A stretch of 64,000 bases of DNA from Hofstenia miamia. Its lineage: Eukaryota; Xenacoelomorpha; Acoela; Hofsteniidae. The notes under the pieces were generated by a model. The model was given only the letters and a program-made list of their open reading frames with translations, ran no database searches and was not told the origin of the DNA. The translations under genes and the position numbers were made by a program. Of the stretch, positions 36,301 through 45,107 are shown piece after piece (position 1 is the stretch's first letter; each line of letters opens with the position of its first letter). The DNA lies in assembly GCA_900660155.1 (NCBI GenBank), contig CABFPE010000174.1:971567-1035566 (forward strand), written 5' to 3'.

Positions 36301-38222
36301 TGTTTGTGGGAATAATATTGTTGAAAAAGGTGAAGAGTGTGATTGTGGGTCCAAGTACACCTGCACCGATAAGTGCTGTGATTCAGAAAAGTGCAAGTTG
36401 AAAGTTGGAAAAAAATGCAGGTATTTATTAAATGTGTTCCTTTCCACTAATATATGGAAAAATATCTGCAAACTAAATTTTCTTTCTGCGACTTTTTCGG
36501 TATTTTAAACTTTTGGATATACTTATATTTATAAATGTTGTCCTAGCAAGTTTACAATTGGAAAATCTTCAAATTCTTAAATAAACACCGAAAGCCGCCT
36601 GAATTTTTTCTTTTACTACTTCATGTACATGTTGTTAGATTTCTGTTTGTATTTTTGCTTTTATGTGTCATTAATGCGTAACACTTGAAGTTTGTCCAAT
36701 GAATGAAAGATTACGTTCATCACAACTGTCTTTGTAATTTATATACTAGAGACGACTTCTGGATTATTGAAGTATTATCTTTGTTCTTGATGAACTCCTT
36801 GATCTTTTTACTGGGAAAAGCGGTTCTTTTTTATGTATTATGTTTTTATTTTCTTTTTTGTTACGATGTTCGATGTATTTAAATGATTTTTCACAAATAT
36901 ATTGTAACTTGCAATACCTAAATTTTTGTTTTTATGCCGATCTTTGCTATTTTTTTCATATTAAAATTTTGTGTATTGCTTTCTTGATAAATTTATTCGA
37001 GTAGCAATGTTTTCCAAACTTCTTAGCATGAAATATATTCTATAGGCACTTTGAAGGATGTGAAGAGTTGCTGAAATTTATATTTTGTAACAGATGTCAA
37101 TCACTGTTTTTTTAATAATTATTTCCTTTAAACAAATATAGTTTTCATCAGATTAATTTGATTATCTAAATAATGTATAGAATGGATTGTCGAGACGTTT
37201 AGTGCTTGTTTCTTAAGTACTGTTCTCTCCAGTGATTACTTAGTTTTTTTGCTGATAGATTTTGAATCAGTCAATTATTATAAATATTGCTTTTTAGTCC
37301 CACCCAAGGAAGCTGCTGCTCATCTGAATGTGATTTTTATAGTGCTAGTCATGTTTGTCTTCAAAGTGAATGCCAAGGAACATTTTACTGCAAGTAAGCT
37401 TTAAAAGTATCTCAATATTTTAATACGTTTAAAATAATTTGAGACTTTATTTTTATGAACTCTACATACAAGTGCGCATTTTAGGAGGGGGTTTAGACCC
37501 CCAAGCTGGGGAAAAATTAAAGTTCTTTATATCCCTAATCTTAATAAGCAATACATGTAGAACGAATGCTGATCTATTTTTGAATAGAACCGATTACTAT
37601 AAAAATGGCACCAAAACAAATGCTTGTATTTTCTTACACCTGTCTTTTTTAATATTCCGAAATGGCAGCGTACTTCATACTTTTGTAAGGGCAGTTTGAT
37701 TACGCCCCTGGTTACATATGGTATGATTACCTCAAAATTGCACTTTAATATTTTTCTGGCAATAATAAATGTTACAGAAAAACAAAGACGAGTTGCTTCA
37801 GTTTTTAACTGTGTTTAAATATTAAACAAATTTCATAGAATGCAGCAAGGTGGTTGCTCTGAAAGTTGGATGACATATACGACAATCTGTTGAAATAACG
37901 AAATGTTATTAACAAAATTACACATTGAACGCAAACGGTGTATTCTTGAACTACTCTACCGCTATTACAGTAATTGCTTGGGTTATTTGGTATAAGCCCT
38001 CACGGATTCTATGAAAACTAGGTTCTTTTGAAATAAGAATTACAAAAATTCTAATAGTAAATAAATAATTGAACACTTTCTACTGGTTTAGTTAATATTT
38101 GGGAGTGCCTACTGTTAAAAACATGTTTCTCATGAAAATGATTATCTGCCAATTCTCTACGCAAGGCATCATTTTTCATTGTCAGTATTTTGACTGGCCA
38201 GAAGCTCTGAAGAATCCTCAAA

Positions 38223-38261
<39 letters not shown>

Positions 38262-41200
38262 CTGAAATAAGTAAAATTCTGGTCCTGCAGAACTAACAGC
38301 TAGTTCTACGAGTTATGGAAAGATGTGAAACTTAATTGAAAAATTTATTTTTTTAAATAGTTGTGGAAATGGGATGAAAATAGAAGACAATTGCATTTGT
38401 GCATGAAAGCCGAGAATTTTTCCTCAACAGCATCACAGCGAGTGCTATTCTCTCTCATTTTGACTGAAAATTGTGTAGTTACGCGGCATTTACAACAGTG
38501 GACGAGGTACTAGAGAATGTATTCCCAAACAAAAAACCAATTTTTGACCGCTATGTCTAAAAATCCAGACATTATTTTTAGAAAGAATGAGAAATCGCTA
38601 GCTAATATAGTAATAAAATATATATGTTAAGCAGCTATGTTAACAGATTTTAAAGGTTTTTAACCAAACTGTTAGTAGATCTGTTAAGCAGATTATAAAT
38701 AGTCATCATATTTTGCTCATATTTGCTCATGCAAGGCAATGCTGCCATTTATTAAGAACCGCTTCCAGATTAGATATTAGTATTTATTCAATTTATTTTA
38801 AACATTGCAATGGGTGTATTTGCTAATGCACGAGAGCGGCGACCAAATAATTCCGGCTGTATTCACTACTTTTAAATTCTATATGCGTACGACGCTCGCG
38901 CCAACCGTTCCAACTGATTTAGTCTTAATTATAATTGTAAACTTCACGAGTCTTTGTATGCTTGCATGTATTTTTAAGTTGTAACATAGCATTTAAAATG
39001 TTCGTAAAGCCAATAAAGCAGTACATTAAGTACACTAGCTGAATATTGAATTTTATTTTATATATTTATATTTTACTTTCATCTCTCCACTTGAAATTCT
39101 GGCTGAATTTGTGTGTGAGAGTGACTTGTTGAACCATCTCCAAAATCATGCAATATGATCTCCGGTTGATCACAAAAGGTATCAGGTCACCAAATGCTGG
39201 ACACGTATTGTGATGGTGAAGACATTTAAGCATGTAAAAATTGCGCAGCTGGTACTGACGCAATGCAAGCAGGCTTTTCAAGTACTCGGAATTTTAAAAA
39301 CTCGAACTCGCATTAATTCGCAAAATTTCATCAAAAAAACTCTGAAAAGAATTCATTAATACTTTTACTCAGACTCGAATATAAATCCCTTGAAAAATAA
39401 ATTATTTTAAATTTCATTTGCTTTATCAACTGCAAATAAATGTTTAGCGAAAAAACTAGGAAATTTGAAAAAATGTTGAATGAATTCGGAATAGGCCTAT
39501 TCTTCAAAAAAAATGTTTGGGCTCGAATAGTAAATATTCGAACTCGATCCGAGTAACTCCAATTCAATTCCAAAATTTTAGTACGACTATATTTTTTGGC
39601 AGTTTGGCCAAAGCGTTTAAATTGCAAAAGAAAACCGGGGGGACTATTTTTACGAGTGTATATTTAAAAAAACAGTTTGGCCAACCGGTACGCGAGTTTT
39701 AAATTAATAAATCCATTCCAACCGGGGGTTTAGTTTAACCCTTTTTAATAGACTTTGGCCCGCGCGGGTTTAAAAGTTTGGCCAACCGGGACGAGCGTGC
39801 AAATTAATTGCAAAAACGCCCCAAGTAAAATTTCAATTTGTTATACCCCGTTTACACGTGACACGAGACATGCATGTCTTGTGTTTTTAATGAGCGAATG
39901 TCACGTCTAAACACCCAAAACACGCGACATTCTCTATTTAGTGGGTTAAAGTTGCGTGTTTTTGGGGTTTTGACGGGACATTTGCTCGTNAAACATAACA
40001 GATCACATTTTTTTCCCATTACTCTTTCTCTATTCCGATTATAGAAGCATAACAGTTTTATTCACATAGAATTTATCTAATTATTTAGTAATAAACAAAT
40101 TGCAAAAAATCAAGATTTCATTAACCACATCACAATAATTTCGGCTAAAAATATGATCAATTTATTTGTTAAATTTGTTTAGCAATGTTGTTCTATTTTG
40201 TGTTAATCGCTGTAAAATTGTTAATTAATTTCATTCGAAAACATGCATGTCTCATGTTTTGGGTGTTTACACGGTGACACGAGACATAAGATACTCGAGA
40301 AAATCAAAATCTTTTGATATTCGAATGTTTTTCAAGTTCTCTACTTGAGTGGTTGAATGTCGCGTGTTTTGGGTGTTTAGACGTGACATTCGCTCGTTGA
40401 AAACACAAGACATGCATGTCTTATGTCACGTGTAAACGGGGTATTACAGATTTGGAGAATTGCAATTAAAATTATAATGCTATCCTCGACGAAAATTAAT
40501 GTTGAAGGCGCGCGCATGTAGACACTTCCACGGTCTTGTTTGTCGTTCGTTATTGTTGATTAATCGCTTCTAAAAATAATATCAGACATCTGAATTATTT
40601 ACATAATTTATGTAAATAATTAAGACGTTCTTGATTTGATGACTTTAAATTTGCGAATCTGCTTACTGAGCTGTAAATAGTAAAATCGCCCGTGACAACA
40701 AACACATTAGTCACATTTGGATTAAGCGATTTTGCCCAAATTTTTATGAATGATGGCGCTGTTTAAATCAAAGTTGCAAGCAGCTTAGTTTATAAACCTT
40801 TCGGTTTAGTTTGGCTTGTAATTTCTGATTTGAAAACGGCTTAAAACGGTTTTACATTTTTGTGTGGAGTTTGAAACGGTTCAGAAACGTTTGGGAGACT
40901 GTATAGTCGATTTAATGATTTTAACTCTACATTATTTTAGTAAAAAATTCTAAAAAGCTGTATATTCTCACCAAAACTGAAACTTACGCCTGGCAAAACT
41001 ATCCGACCGTGGTAAACAAAAGGGGTTTTTAATGAAACCGAATCCGCTTTAACAGTTATATGTTGGTAGCCATAGACATTTCGTGCATCGTAATAATACG
41101 TTATTTCTTGAAATAAGGGCTAATTGTCATTGTTGCATAAAAGTCGAGTTGTATCAAAACTTGCACACGAATTAGCAATGCTATTCGTTTAGAATATTGA

Positions 41201-44200
41201 AAATATTCAATTAAATGCATGTGTTCATAGTGAATTCTATTCGAAAATAATACCGCCTTCCAGGTTTTTTCTTTTATTATTTACTAGAAATAAATTTCGT
41301 TGGAATATTTTGCTATATTCTTTCGCAACCATAAGTAGCAACAACAGCATAAGAAAGTAAATTTGATAAAGTATAAGCAGGTTTCAGTGATGAATCCATA
41401 AGAATGTTATGCAAACGAATTCCATTGAAGGATTTTTTGACCAGTTCCAAATCCGTTTAAATTATAATTTAGAGAATTTGGAAATTATTTTAAAATAGAA
41501 TATTGTAGCTATAACTTTATTTCTCTAATTTTCACAGAATAAACGTTTTTGTATGAATCTAGTCATAGATAACTAAATGTTAGTTATCTATGATATAGTC
41601 CATTGCATGTTCTAGGGTTTTAATTGTTTATTTAACTTGTACTCATTTTTAGCGGTACTCATACTGTATGTCCTATTGATGCCAGTCAAACGAGTAAATA
41701 TGACGCCAAACCATGTGCCAATTTCTCCAAAACTTGCTTTGAAGGAGTAAGTGATTTTAGTGATACCCTTCACTTCATGGTGAAAATTATTAATATATTT
41801 TCATTAATATTTTTAAAAAATCATATCTCATCAATTGTATTCTGCCAAATCGAATGGTTTTTCAATTTTGCATTTCTGTTTAATTTAATTTTTAGAAAAC
41901 TGTTAGGTAGGAAGCACGTTTTTCTTGAAAATAATCATAATTACCAATACTTCTCTTTTCCTTATGAAGTTTTTCTTTCTTGTTGAATTTAGAAAAGTAT
42001 AGAAAATATGTTTTTGATTTTGTATATTCTTATTTAAGTAGACATTTGTTGATTTTTAGGAATGTGTTCGCCCCATTTGCAACTATATAAAGGATTTAGT
42101 CGAATGCACATGCGAATCTTCTTCTCACAAAGAGTACAGTCCGTTCAAACTTAAATGTCTTCAATGCTGTCAATATGAAGGATGTAATTTTTAAATCTAC
42201 TTTTGCATTTTTGGCCATAATTTATACTAATTAGCATTTAGTTGTGTATTTCGTGGTTTTCCTTTGTTTTTATTTGCAAGGAATTCATTTGAAGCTCTGT
42301 TTTTCACATATGAGTGTGATCCATATGTGATTTGTAGTTTGTTTTACTTCGAAGACTTAAAACAGTTTTATGTCATAAAAGTATTTCTAATTCTTCAATA
42401 GTAATTGATAAATACATTAAGGCTCGCAGTTCACATGTTATCTTGAACTTGCTTAATTCCATGGCATCCCAAGAAATTTTCTTTTAGTTTTTTAAAGCTT
42501 TTTCTTTCAGAGCTTAAAATATCGAATTCCTTGAAATAGCTTTTGAAATGTTTAATATTTACTCTCCGTTTAAAATACCTGCTAATAAATATTTTATGTC
42601 ACGAAATCAGATTTTTATAAATTACAAGGAACAAGTTCTTCTAGTTCAGGAGGGTACAACTCATTATCATTACTTCAAACTTTGATGGGCGCATCTGTAG
42701 CAAAATTATGATTTTGATATTATTTAGTGTTAATTTCATAAACAAAAAATTAATTTTTTTGAGCTTTAAATTTAATATTTAAATTCATATATGAATGTGT
42801 ATAATTTGAATAATACATTGTTAACATTATCACACAGTCCTTTGCATAGCTGTTAGATAGTTCATTATTTTTTATACAGAAAATATGTTTTCAGGTTTGT
42901 GCACTAGATAAAAATTATTCAATGGTGTTTCACATTTTTTTGGAGGTTTCCACTATTATATTTGCACTCATTTCTTAACCCTGATGTGTATAATGATTTT
43001 TGTCTCGCAGTTTATTCCTTTATTAATATTGTGGGTGCACGTTAATTTAATCGAACTCTAATAATAACCCTAAGTCAATATTCCCTTAGCATATTATCGC
43101 ATAACGCCATAACTTTGCGTCGTTGCAATATTATAAAATTTTACATAGTAAGCAGTAATCGACCAGAGTACTGGTCGATCAAGTTTGTTTATTTACTGCT
43201 GGGTACTTGATGGACCAGCACTCTGGCCGATTAATGCTTACTATGTTAAATTTATATGCACAATAGAGTTGAATCGATGGTTCAAAAACTCATGTAAAAA
43301 ATTTTAAGATTGGACAAAATTGATCGAGCTATACCCGGCCAAAGTAGGCCACCTCGACAAAAAAAATTCAAATTTTTTACGTTTTTTGAATCTAGCTAAT
43401 TTGATCTTGGGTTTTTGGCTTTTGGACCTTCAGATGAAATCTTCCTCTAGTGTTGCTCTTTCGAATGAGCTGTAAACGTCCAAAATCCATGGAGTAGAAC
43501 ATTTGTAACAAAATTTCCCATTTCGGCTGTCTACCTCGATGCATATTTTTTTCTAATAACGGTCGAATCGTTACTAGCCAATGACTATTAGTCAATCGGA
43601 TTACAGATAAATTTTAGCCAATGGGATTAACGTTTTAAAGCGACGGAAGCAGACAGACAGTAACGATTGGTCTCACTATCAACTCCCTCCTGTCGAACAA
43701 TAAGGATTTAATTCATTATTATAATTACTGTGACATCTATGGGTTACTAAATAAATTCACAAATTTTTAGTGTTTTTAATTTTGTTATATATTTTTAAAA
43801 CAGCACCCACCAAACTATTGAATTCACTACAATTTGTTTACTATTAAATTTATATTATATCATTTAGCCCCTTCTTCATGCAAGCTAGCATCTGAATTTA
43901 AGGGAATGGAAAATGCAAAGGAATTCCTTCAAATTGGAAGTCTTTGCGGGCGAAGCAATGAGGTATCGCAAGATATAAATTTATTTGCATTCTTCAGTTA
44001 TAATTTTTTTCGAAATTTTAATTTTTAATTGTCATTTCAATTGACAAGCATCTATGTGATACTTCTTAGTTTCCTCGATGTGCAGTTTCCTTAAGAATGA
44101 ATCTTTAGGGTACTTGTGATGCCTTTCACAATTGCAGGGAAACTAATGAAATGGGACCACTGATGACGTTTGGTATGTTTCTCATCGGCGATTCTTTCAG

Positions 44201-45107
44201 GGATGCTGTAATTGTAAGTATTCTAATATTTTTCATTAATAAATTCATTGTGATAAATTAACTCTAGAACGAAAAATTAATCGTTTCCATCAGTGTGTTG
44301 TCAGGTATTGAATTTTCGTGTATTTGGCATTCGTGGATTATGAAGAAATTATGGTGTGGACATTTCATGCATTCACTTATTTTGCTTAAAGCCATATCAA
44401 GAAAGAAAACATCTTCTAAGACAAAACCTATTTTTACCAATTTTTCAAAAATTTCCGCCTTTAGTCGATTCCACCCGCGATTGGATCGGAGATCAGCAGC
44501 TGAAAATCGGGCTGATGTGGCAGATATTTAAGGAAATGTAAATCAATTAAAAATTTTCAAGTATTTCGTGTATTTTACAACTTCGGGAGAGTAGGCGGTT
44601 AAGGTATTTTAGGTGAAAAACTCATGTAATTAATCGTGTATCGAGGATTGTGGATAACACACTGGTTTGTATTAAACATTTTACACTACTCTAAGTGTAA
44701 TCAATTCGCGAATGGTCAGTAAATTTCTCATTGTTTGCTTTTCTGTCTTTTTGTATTACATGCAGTTAACGCTGTTTGACAAATTTTTAAAAAACTTTTT
44801 AAATGTTTTTTTTGCTTAGAACTATTGGTGGCTGATTCTTATCTCTGGATTTATTCTGCTGATCTTTATGGGATTATTCGTTCATTTCTTTGCCATATAC
44901 ACCCCCACTCAAAATCCATTGCTGCTCGATAAACCATATAAAGGTCCCGTCAATTACTTAAAGAAGAAACGAAGTGTTTATTATGAGAGGAAAGAATCTC
45001 GTCGTCGCGGCGATTACATTGATAATTCCGCTGCTAAGAAATCCATGAGAGACCGCCTCATACAAAAGCAAAAATCGTATAAGCGTGTTCCTCTAGCTAG
45101 CGCCTAA
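21493..45107 (+). CDS. ADAM10: ADAM10/Kuzbanian-type metalloprotease gene, 17 exons (5' exon missing)
   Basis: Type I membrane zinc metalloprotease of the ADAM10 family, known for shedding ectodomains (for example of Notch and its ligands). Seventeen exons join with matching phases, apart from the first junction, to about 730 codons; human ADAM10 has 748. Order: prodomain (21493-22314) with a cysteine-switch-like PSLCGLD; RVRR processing site and start of the catalytic domain (24293); zinc site [12 protein letters not shown] across exons 9 and 10; Met-turn NYLMFPQ; disintegrin-like domain with [15 protein letters not shown] (36288); Cys-rich region (37298-44213); transmembrane segment, then a basic tail (44820-45107). 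Splice sites are GT...AG with mostly TTTTAG acceptors. I did not find the 5' exon with the signal peptide, so the start is unknown. Two spots are unsure: the first junction and the donor at 31260. Introns range from 48 bp to about 5 kb and host transposons. ADAM10 rather than ADAM17 is favoured by the prodomain and disintegrin patterns. Confidence 0.93.
21650..21777 (+). CDS. ADAM10: ADAM10-like exon 2 (prodomain)
   Basis: Acceptor TTTTTAG ends at 21649. It encodes [15 protein letters not shown] and on to [12 protein letters not shown], the prodomain segment matching human HFNLRMKRD to HIYTGHIYGE. Donor GTTTGC at 21778, phase 1, fits exon 3 exactly. Confidence 0.88.
21987..22150 (+). CDS. ADAM10: ADAM10-like exon 3 (prodomain)
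   Basis: Phase-1 start completes a Gly codon: [20 protein letters not shown], then [11 protein letters not shown] and [13 protein letters not shown]. This matches the ADAM10 pattern GSVIDGRFEGFI, FYVEPAERY and SVIYHEDDI. Donor GTAAGT at 22151. Confidence 0.93.
22210..22314 (+). CDS. ADAM10: ADAM10-like exon 4 (cysteine switch)
   Basis: After a 59-bp intron, encodes [18 protein letters not shown] and ends NLMKSNK. The cysteine in PSLCGLD sits where the ADAM10 prodomain has its GGCADH cysteine and also resembles the classic cysteine switch PxxCG that keeps the zinc site inactive. Phase 0 at both ends. Confidence 0.9.
24293..24499 (+). CDS. ADAM10: ADAM10-like exon 5 (RVRR cleavage site, catalytic start)
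   Basis: Begins [24 protein letters not shown] is a proprotein-convertase site at the same place as human RKKR, followed by the CxLxxxxD start of the catalytic domain. Ends [11 protein letters not shown], matching ISFMVKRIRI. Exactly 69 codons, phase 0, donor GTATGA. Confidence 0.95.
24603..24677 (+). CDS. ADAM10: ADAM10-like exon 6 (catalytic domain)
   Basis: 25 codons, [20 protein letters not shown] then NAFTA, phase 0, between AG at 24601-24602 and GTATGT at 24678. It continues the catalytic domain after the KIE strand. Confidence 0.85.
25091..25174 (+). CDS. ADAM10: ADAM10-like exon 7 (28 codons, no own start codon)
   Basis: Lies between CTTCTAG and GTATTT. It is open in phase 0 for exactly 28 codons: [19 protein letters not shown], then SFSLSEFKP. 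The DPFG and SLSEFKP parts fit the human stretch DPTNPFRFPNIGVEKFLEL that precedes DDYCLAYVF. Skipping it would keep the frame but drop that conserved stretch. It may also be alternative. Confidence 0.7.
25203..25927 (-). other. Two antisense open frames in ADAM10 intron
   Basis: Minus-strand frames at 25727-25927 (ends [20 protein letters not shown] then [14 protein letters not shown]) and 25203-25523 (contains [20 protein letters not shown]) have protein-like composition and could be remnants or exons of one nested sequence. In the second region a different frame also reads well, so the frame is not settled. No family recognised. Confidence 0.25.
25928..27019. other. ADAM10 intron 7, left part
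   Basis: AT-rich intronic sequence up to the piggyBac insertion. No exon, RNA or element recognised. Confidence 0.5.
27024..27060. repeat. piggyBac left terminal inverted repeat
   Basis: CCCTCAAACGACC after TTAA, then the subterminal CACCTGCTTACATTTGTAAG that is mirrored at the right end. Confidence 0.92.
27547..29286 (+). CDS. piggyBac transposase, 579 aa
   Basis: DDE-type transposase that cuts and pastes the element at TTAA sites in the nucleus. An acidic, serine-rich N-terminus (residues 18-80, with [11 protein letters not shown] and [10 protein letters not shown]) is followed by the DDE_Tnp_1_7 core. The three catalytic aspartates stand in recognisable contexts: D254 in [12 protein letters not shown]333 in VFVDRYFTS and D436 in GGVDVLDS. 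The spacing is close to that of the Trichoplusia ni enzyme (268, 346, 447). [20 protein letters not shown] is the usual conserved block after the first D. The C-terminus has a cysteine-rich zinc-binding domain, QCSMCRR to [12 protein letters not shown] to CYNCS. The frame is open from ATG to TGA with no internal break, and its length is normal for the family. The start at 27547 is the first ATG and begins [15 protein letters not shown]. It looks functional. Confidence 0.96.
   Translation: MPVRRMTIRQAVDYFNALESEATSSDEEMEETPPPPLDAGGDHAVSNGESSDSDGEVFVNEQNDSNSSDESSSDESVDGVTSDSGDYYTSPSELRWNFSRPQPRRLMRNLLNFREGVTFTPRTEDESFLLLLDEDILRIIQLYTNRRMRSVGKTVFSFAEIKAGIAILIRAGADKDNLSDLSTLFNPSDSRPFYRCAMSKNRFRLFLRYLTFDNKGDRRQRQATDKMAAIREIWDLFQLNLRNFYVPSEQITVDEQLYGYRGYSPGRCYMSSKPAKYGIKFFWLCDAKNGYALAGTIYSGRSVDGRRETGLAEKTVLSLTSFYNKSGRNVFVDRYFTSHSLCLSLLQNDLTMTGTVMASRRDVPKEMKTVKNRSVFSTKEVWDSENRIMLLSYVPKKGKNVLLMSSAHYSAGVQTSREDKKPAAIHDYNQGKGGVDVLDSCIEDFTTKRKTNRYPMVIFFNVLDVSVYNAFLLCKESNSLVNTKCRRQFMKNLAEALAKENMRNRMGNPRVLCQTKESFTRFGLSKETTPQTNIPNAVDKKPKQCSMCRRTTRNSCDNCKKRICSNHKVVSIRCYNCSS
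29610..29671. repeat. piggyBac right terminal inverted repeat
   Basis: CTTACATTTGTAAGCAGGTGG, about 20 bases of spacer, then GGTCGTTTGAGGG and TTAA. Mirrors the left end. Confidence 0.92.
29824..29911 (+). CDS. ADAM10: ADAM10-like exon 8 (catalytic domain)
   Basis: First exon after the piggyBac insertion. Encodes [20 protein letters not shown], then VLGEAFVGR, matching human [20 protein letters not shown]. Acceptor TTTTAG, donor GGTGAGC at 29912, phase 1. Confidence 0.95.
30927..31066 (+). CDS. ADAM10: ADAM10-like exon 9 (zinc-binding helix)
   Basis: Starts at the second of two close acceptors (TTGTAG); the nearer upstream CTACAG would read into a stop. Encodes [19 protein letters not shown] and [19 protein letters not shown] carries the first two zinc-binding His and the catalytic Glu; the third His opens the next exon. 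Donor GTAAGT. Confidence 0.96.
31115..31259 (+). CDS. ADAM10: ADAM10-like exon 10 (third zinc His, Met-turn)
   Basis: After a 48-bp intron, opens HDSTPECRP, completing HExxHxxGxxHD. [13 protein letters not shown] holds the Met-turn, and NNNLFFPCS matches human NNNKFSLCS. It ends ...CACMEND-type residues before a weak donor, GTTTTT at 31260, whose phase 1 fits exon 11. A GTAGTA in the same phase at 31219 would drop the conserved Cys. Without splicing a stop follows two codons later. Confidence 0.88.
31349..31391. repeat. (AT)n microsatellite
   Basis: AT run with one slip in the middle (ATTATATA). Confidence 0.93.
33271..33302. repeat. (AT)n microsatellite
   Basis: AT run directly abutting the mariner fragment, probably grown at or near its end. 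Confidence 0.93.
33303..33850 (-). mobile_element. mariner-type transposon fragment (copy 2)
   Basis: Minus-strand remnant in ADAM10 intron 10. The frame 33467-33838 encodes the second half of a mariner transposase: [21 protein letters not shown] (second catalytic Asp) and [16 protein letters not shown] (third catalytic Asp), then [19 protein letters not shown]. The spacing between the two Asp is about five residues short of the usual 34, so a small deletion is likely. A stop after RGEMI separates it from the downstream [17 protein letters not shown] end that copy 1 shares. The N-terminal half with the helix-turn-helix and first Asp, and the 5' inverted repeat, are missing. Dead fragment. Confidence 0.88.
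33851..36287. other. ADAM10 intron 10, right part
   Basis: No exon recognised. A GC-rich patch at 34672-34720 (GGTACGGAGGGACTACAGAG then GTCCCCCTCC) resembles a similar patch at 30468-30515 and is probably repeat debris. The frame at 34759-34953 has no known domain. Confidence 0.45.
36288..36420 (+). CDS. ADAM10: ADAM10-like exon 11 (disintegrin-like domain)
   Basis: Phase-1 start. [20 protein letters not shown], then [19 protein letters not shown]: the disintegrin-like cysteine pattern, matching human PICGNGMVEQGEECDCG and CKLKPGKQCS. Donor GTATTT at 36421, phase 2. Confidence 0.95.
37298..37393 (+). CDS. ADAM10: ADAM10-like exon 12 (disintegrin-like domain)
   Basis: [20 protein letters not shown] then [12 protein letters not shown], matching human SPSQGPCCTAQCAF. 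The split Ser and Asn codons at its ends fit both neighbours. Donor GTAAGC. Confidence 0.95.
37394..39843. other. ADAM10 intron 12, left part
   Basis: No exon recognised. Includes an (AT)n run at 38225-38257. At 39580-39830 there is an odd patch with repeated TTTGGCCAACCGG-like words and doubled or tripled letters, shortly before the single N at 39990; it looks like poor consensus sequence. Confidence 0.45.
38225..38257. repeat. (AT)n microsatellite
   Basis: AT dinucleotide run in intron 12. Confidence 0.93.
39844..40443. mobile_element. 600-bp DNA transposon with about 90-bp TIRs
   Basis: Left end TACCCCGTTTACACGTGAC and right end GTCACGTGTAAACGGGGTA are inverted copies. The match runs about 90 bp each side and includes GACATGCATGTC, GAGCGAATGTCACGTCTAAA and ACACCCAAAACACGCGACAT, with a handful of differences. 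TTA flanks both sides (39841-39843, 40444-40446), as in PIF/Harbinger. Extra partial copies of the TIR lie inside (near 39945-39990 and 40240-40290), so it is rearranged or nested; one N at 39990. No coding frame. Confidence 0.88.
40444..41652. other. ADAM10 intron 12, right part
   Basis: No exon or known element. It ends with a hairpin at 41563-41593, 59 bases before exon 13. Confidence 0.5.
41563..41593. repeat. Perfect hairpin near exon 13 acceptor
   Basis: TCATAGATAACTAA, a 3-base loop ATG, then TTAGTTATCTATGA: 14-bp perfect stem. Its position 59 bases upstream of the exon puts it near where a branch point could lie. Confidence 0.8.
41653..41746 (+). CDS. ADAM10: ADAM10-like exon 13 (Cys-rich region)
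   Basis: Completes [20 protein letters not shown], then [12 protein letters not shown], matching human NGFTALCPASDPKPNFTDC and TQVCING. Donor GTAAGT. Confidence 0.94.
42060..42183 (+). CDS. ADAM10: ADAM10-like exon 14 (Cys-rich region)
   Basis: [20 protein letters not shown], then [10 protein letters not shown], matching human GSICEKYGLEECTCAS and CHVCCM. Donor GTAATT at 42184, phase 1; reading on would stop within three codons. Confidence 0.94.
43141..43250. mobile_element. Small foldback MITE (about 110 bp)
   Basis: TTACATAGTAAGCAGTAATC at the left faces GATTAATGCTTACTATGTTA at the right. The arms extend through CGACCAGAGTACTGGTC and CATCAAG. It is nearly all stem, inside ADAM10 intron 14. 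No target duplication is clear. Confidence 0.8.
43868..43962 (+). CDS. ADAM10: ADAM10-like exon 15 (Cys-rich region)
   Basis: Phase-1 start gives [20 protein letters not shown], then [12 protein letters not shown], matching human PSTCAS to LQPGSPCND. Donor GTATCG, phase 0. Confidence 0.93.
44109..44213 (+). CDS. ADAM10: ADAM10-like exon 16 (juxtamembrane)
   Basis: 35 codons: [20 protein letters not shown] and on to DSFRDAVI, matching human [20 protein letters not shown]. Donor GTAAGT, phase 0. Confidence 0.95.
44820..45107 (+). CDS. ADAM10: ADAM10-like last exon (transmembrane and tail)
   Basis: Acceptor [27 protein letters not shown] is the transmembrane helix, then [10 protein letters not shown] aligns with human CSVHTPSSNPKLP. 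The cytoplasmic tail is strongly basic ([20 protein letters not shown]) and ends PLASA, TAA at 45105-45107. No clear SH3-binding proline run as in vertebrates, apart from TPTQNPLL. Confidence 0.95.
   Translation, partial: NYWWLILISGFILLIFMGLFVHFFAIYTPTQNPLLLDKPYKGPVNYLKKKRSVYYERKESRRRGDYIDNSAAKKSMRDRLIQKQKSYKRVPLASA

Noticed and set aside
37475-37715. Patch between GGAGGGGGTTTAGACCCCC and ATTACGCCCCTGG as an element
   Set aside because: The two edges are not inverted copies of each other, and no duplication was seen.
44356-44541. Open frame in the last ADAM10 intron with an AG just before TCGATTCCACCCGCG
   Set aside because: Exon 16 joins the last exon in phase 0 with a juxtamembrane sequence that already matches ADAM10; no room for extra residues is suggested.
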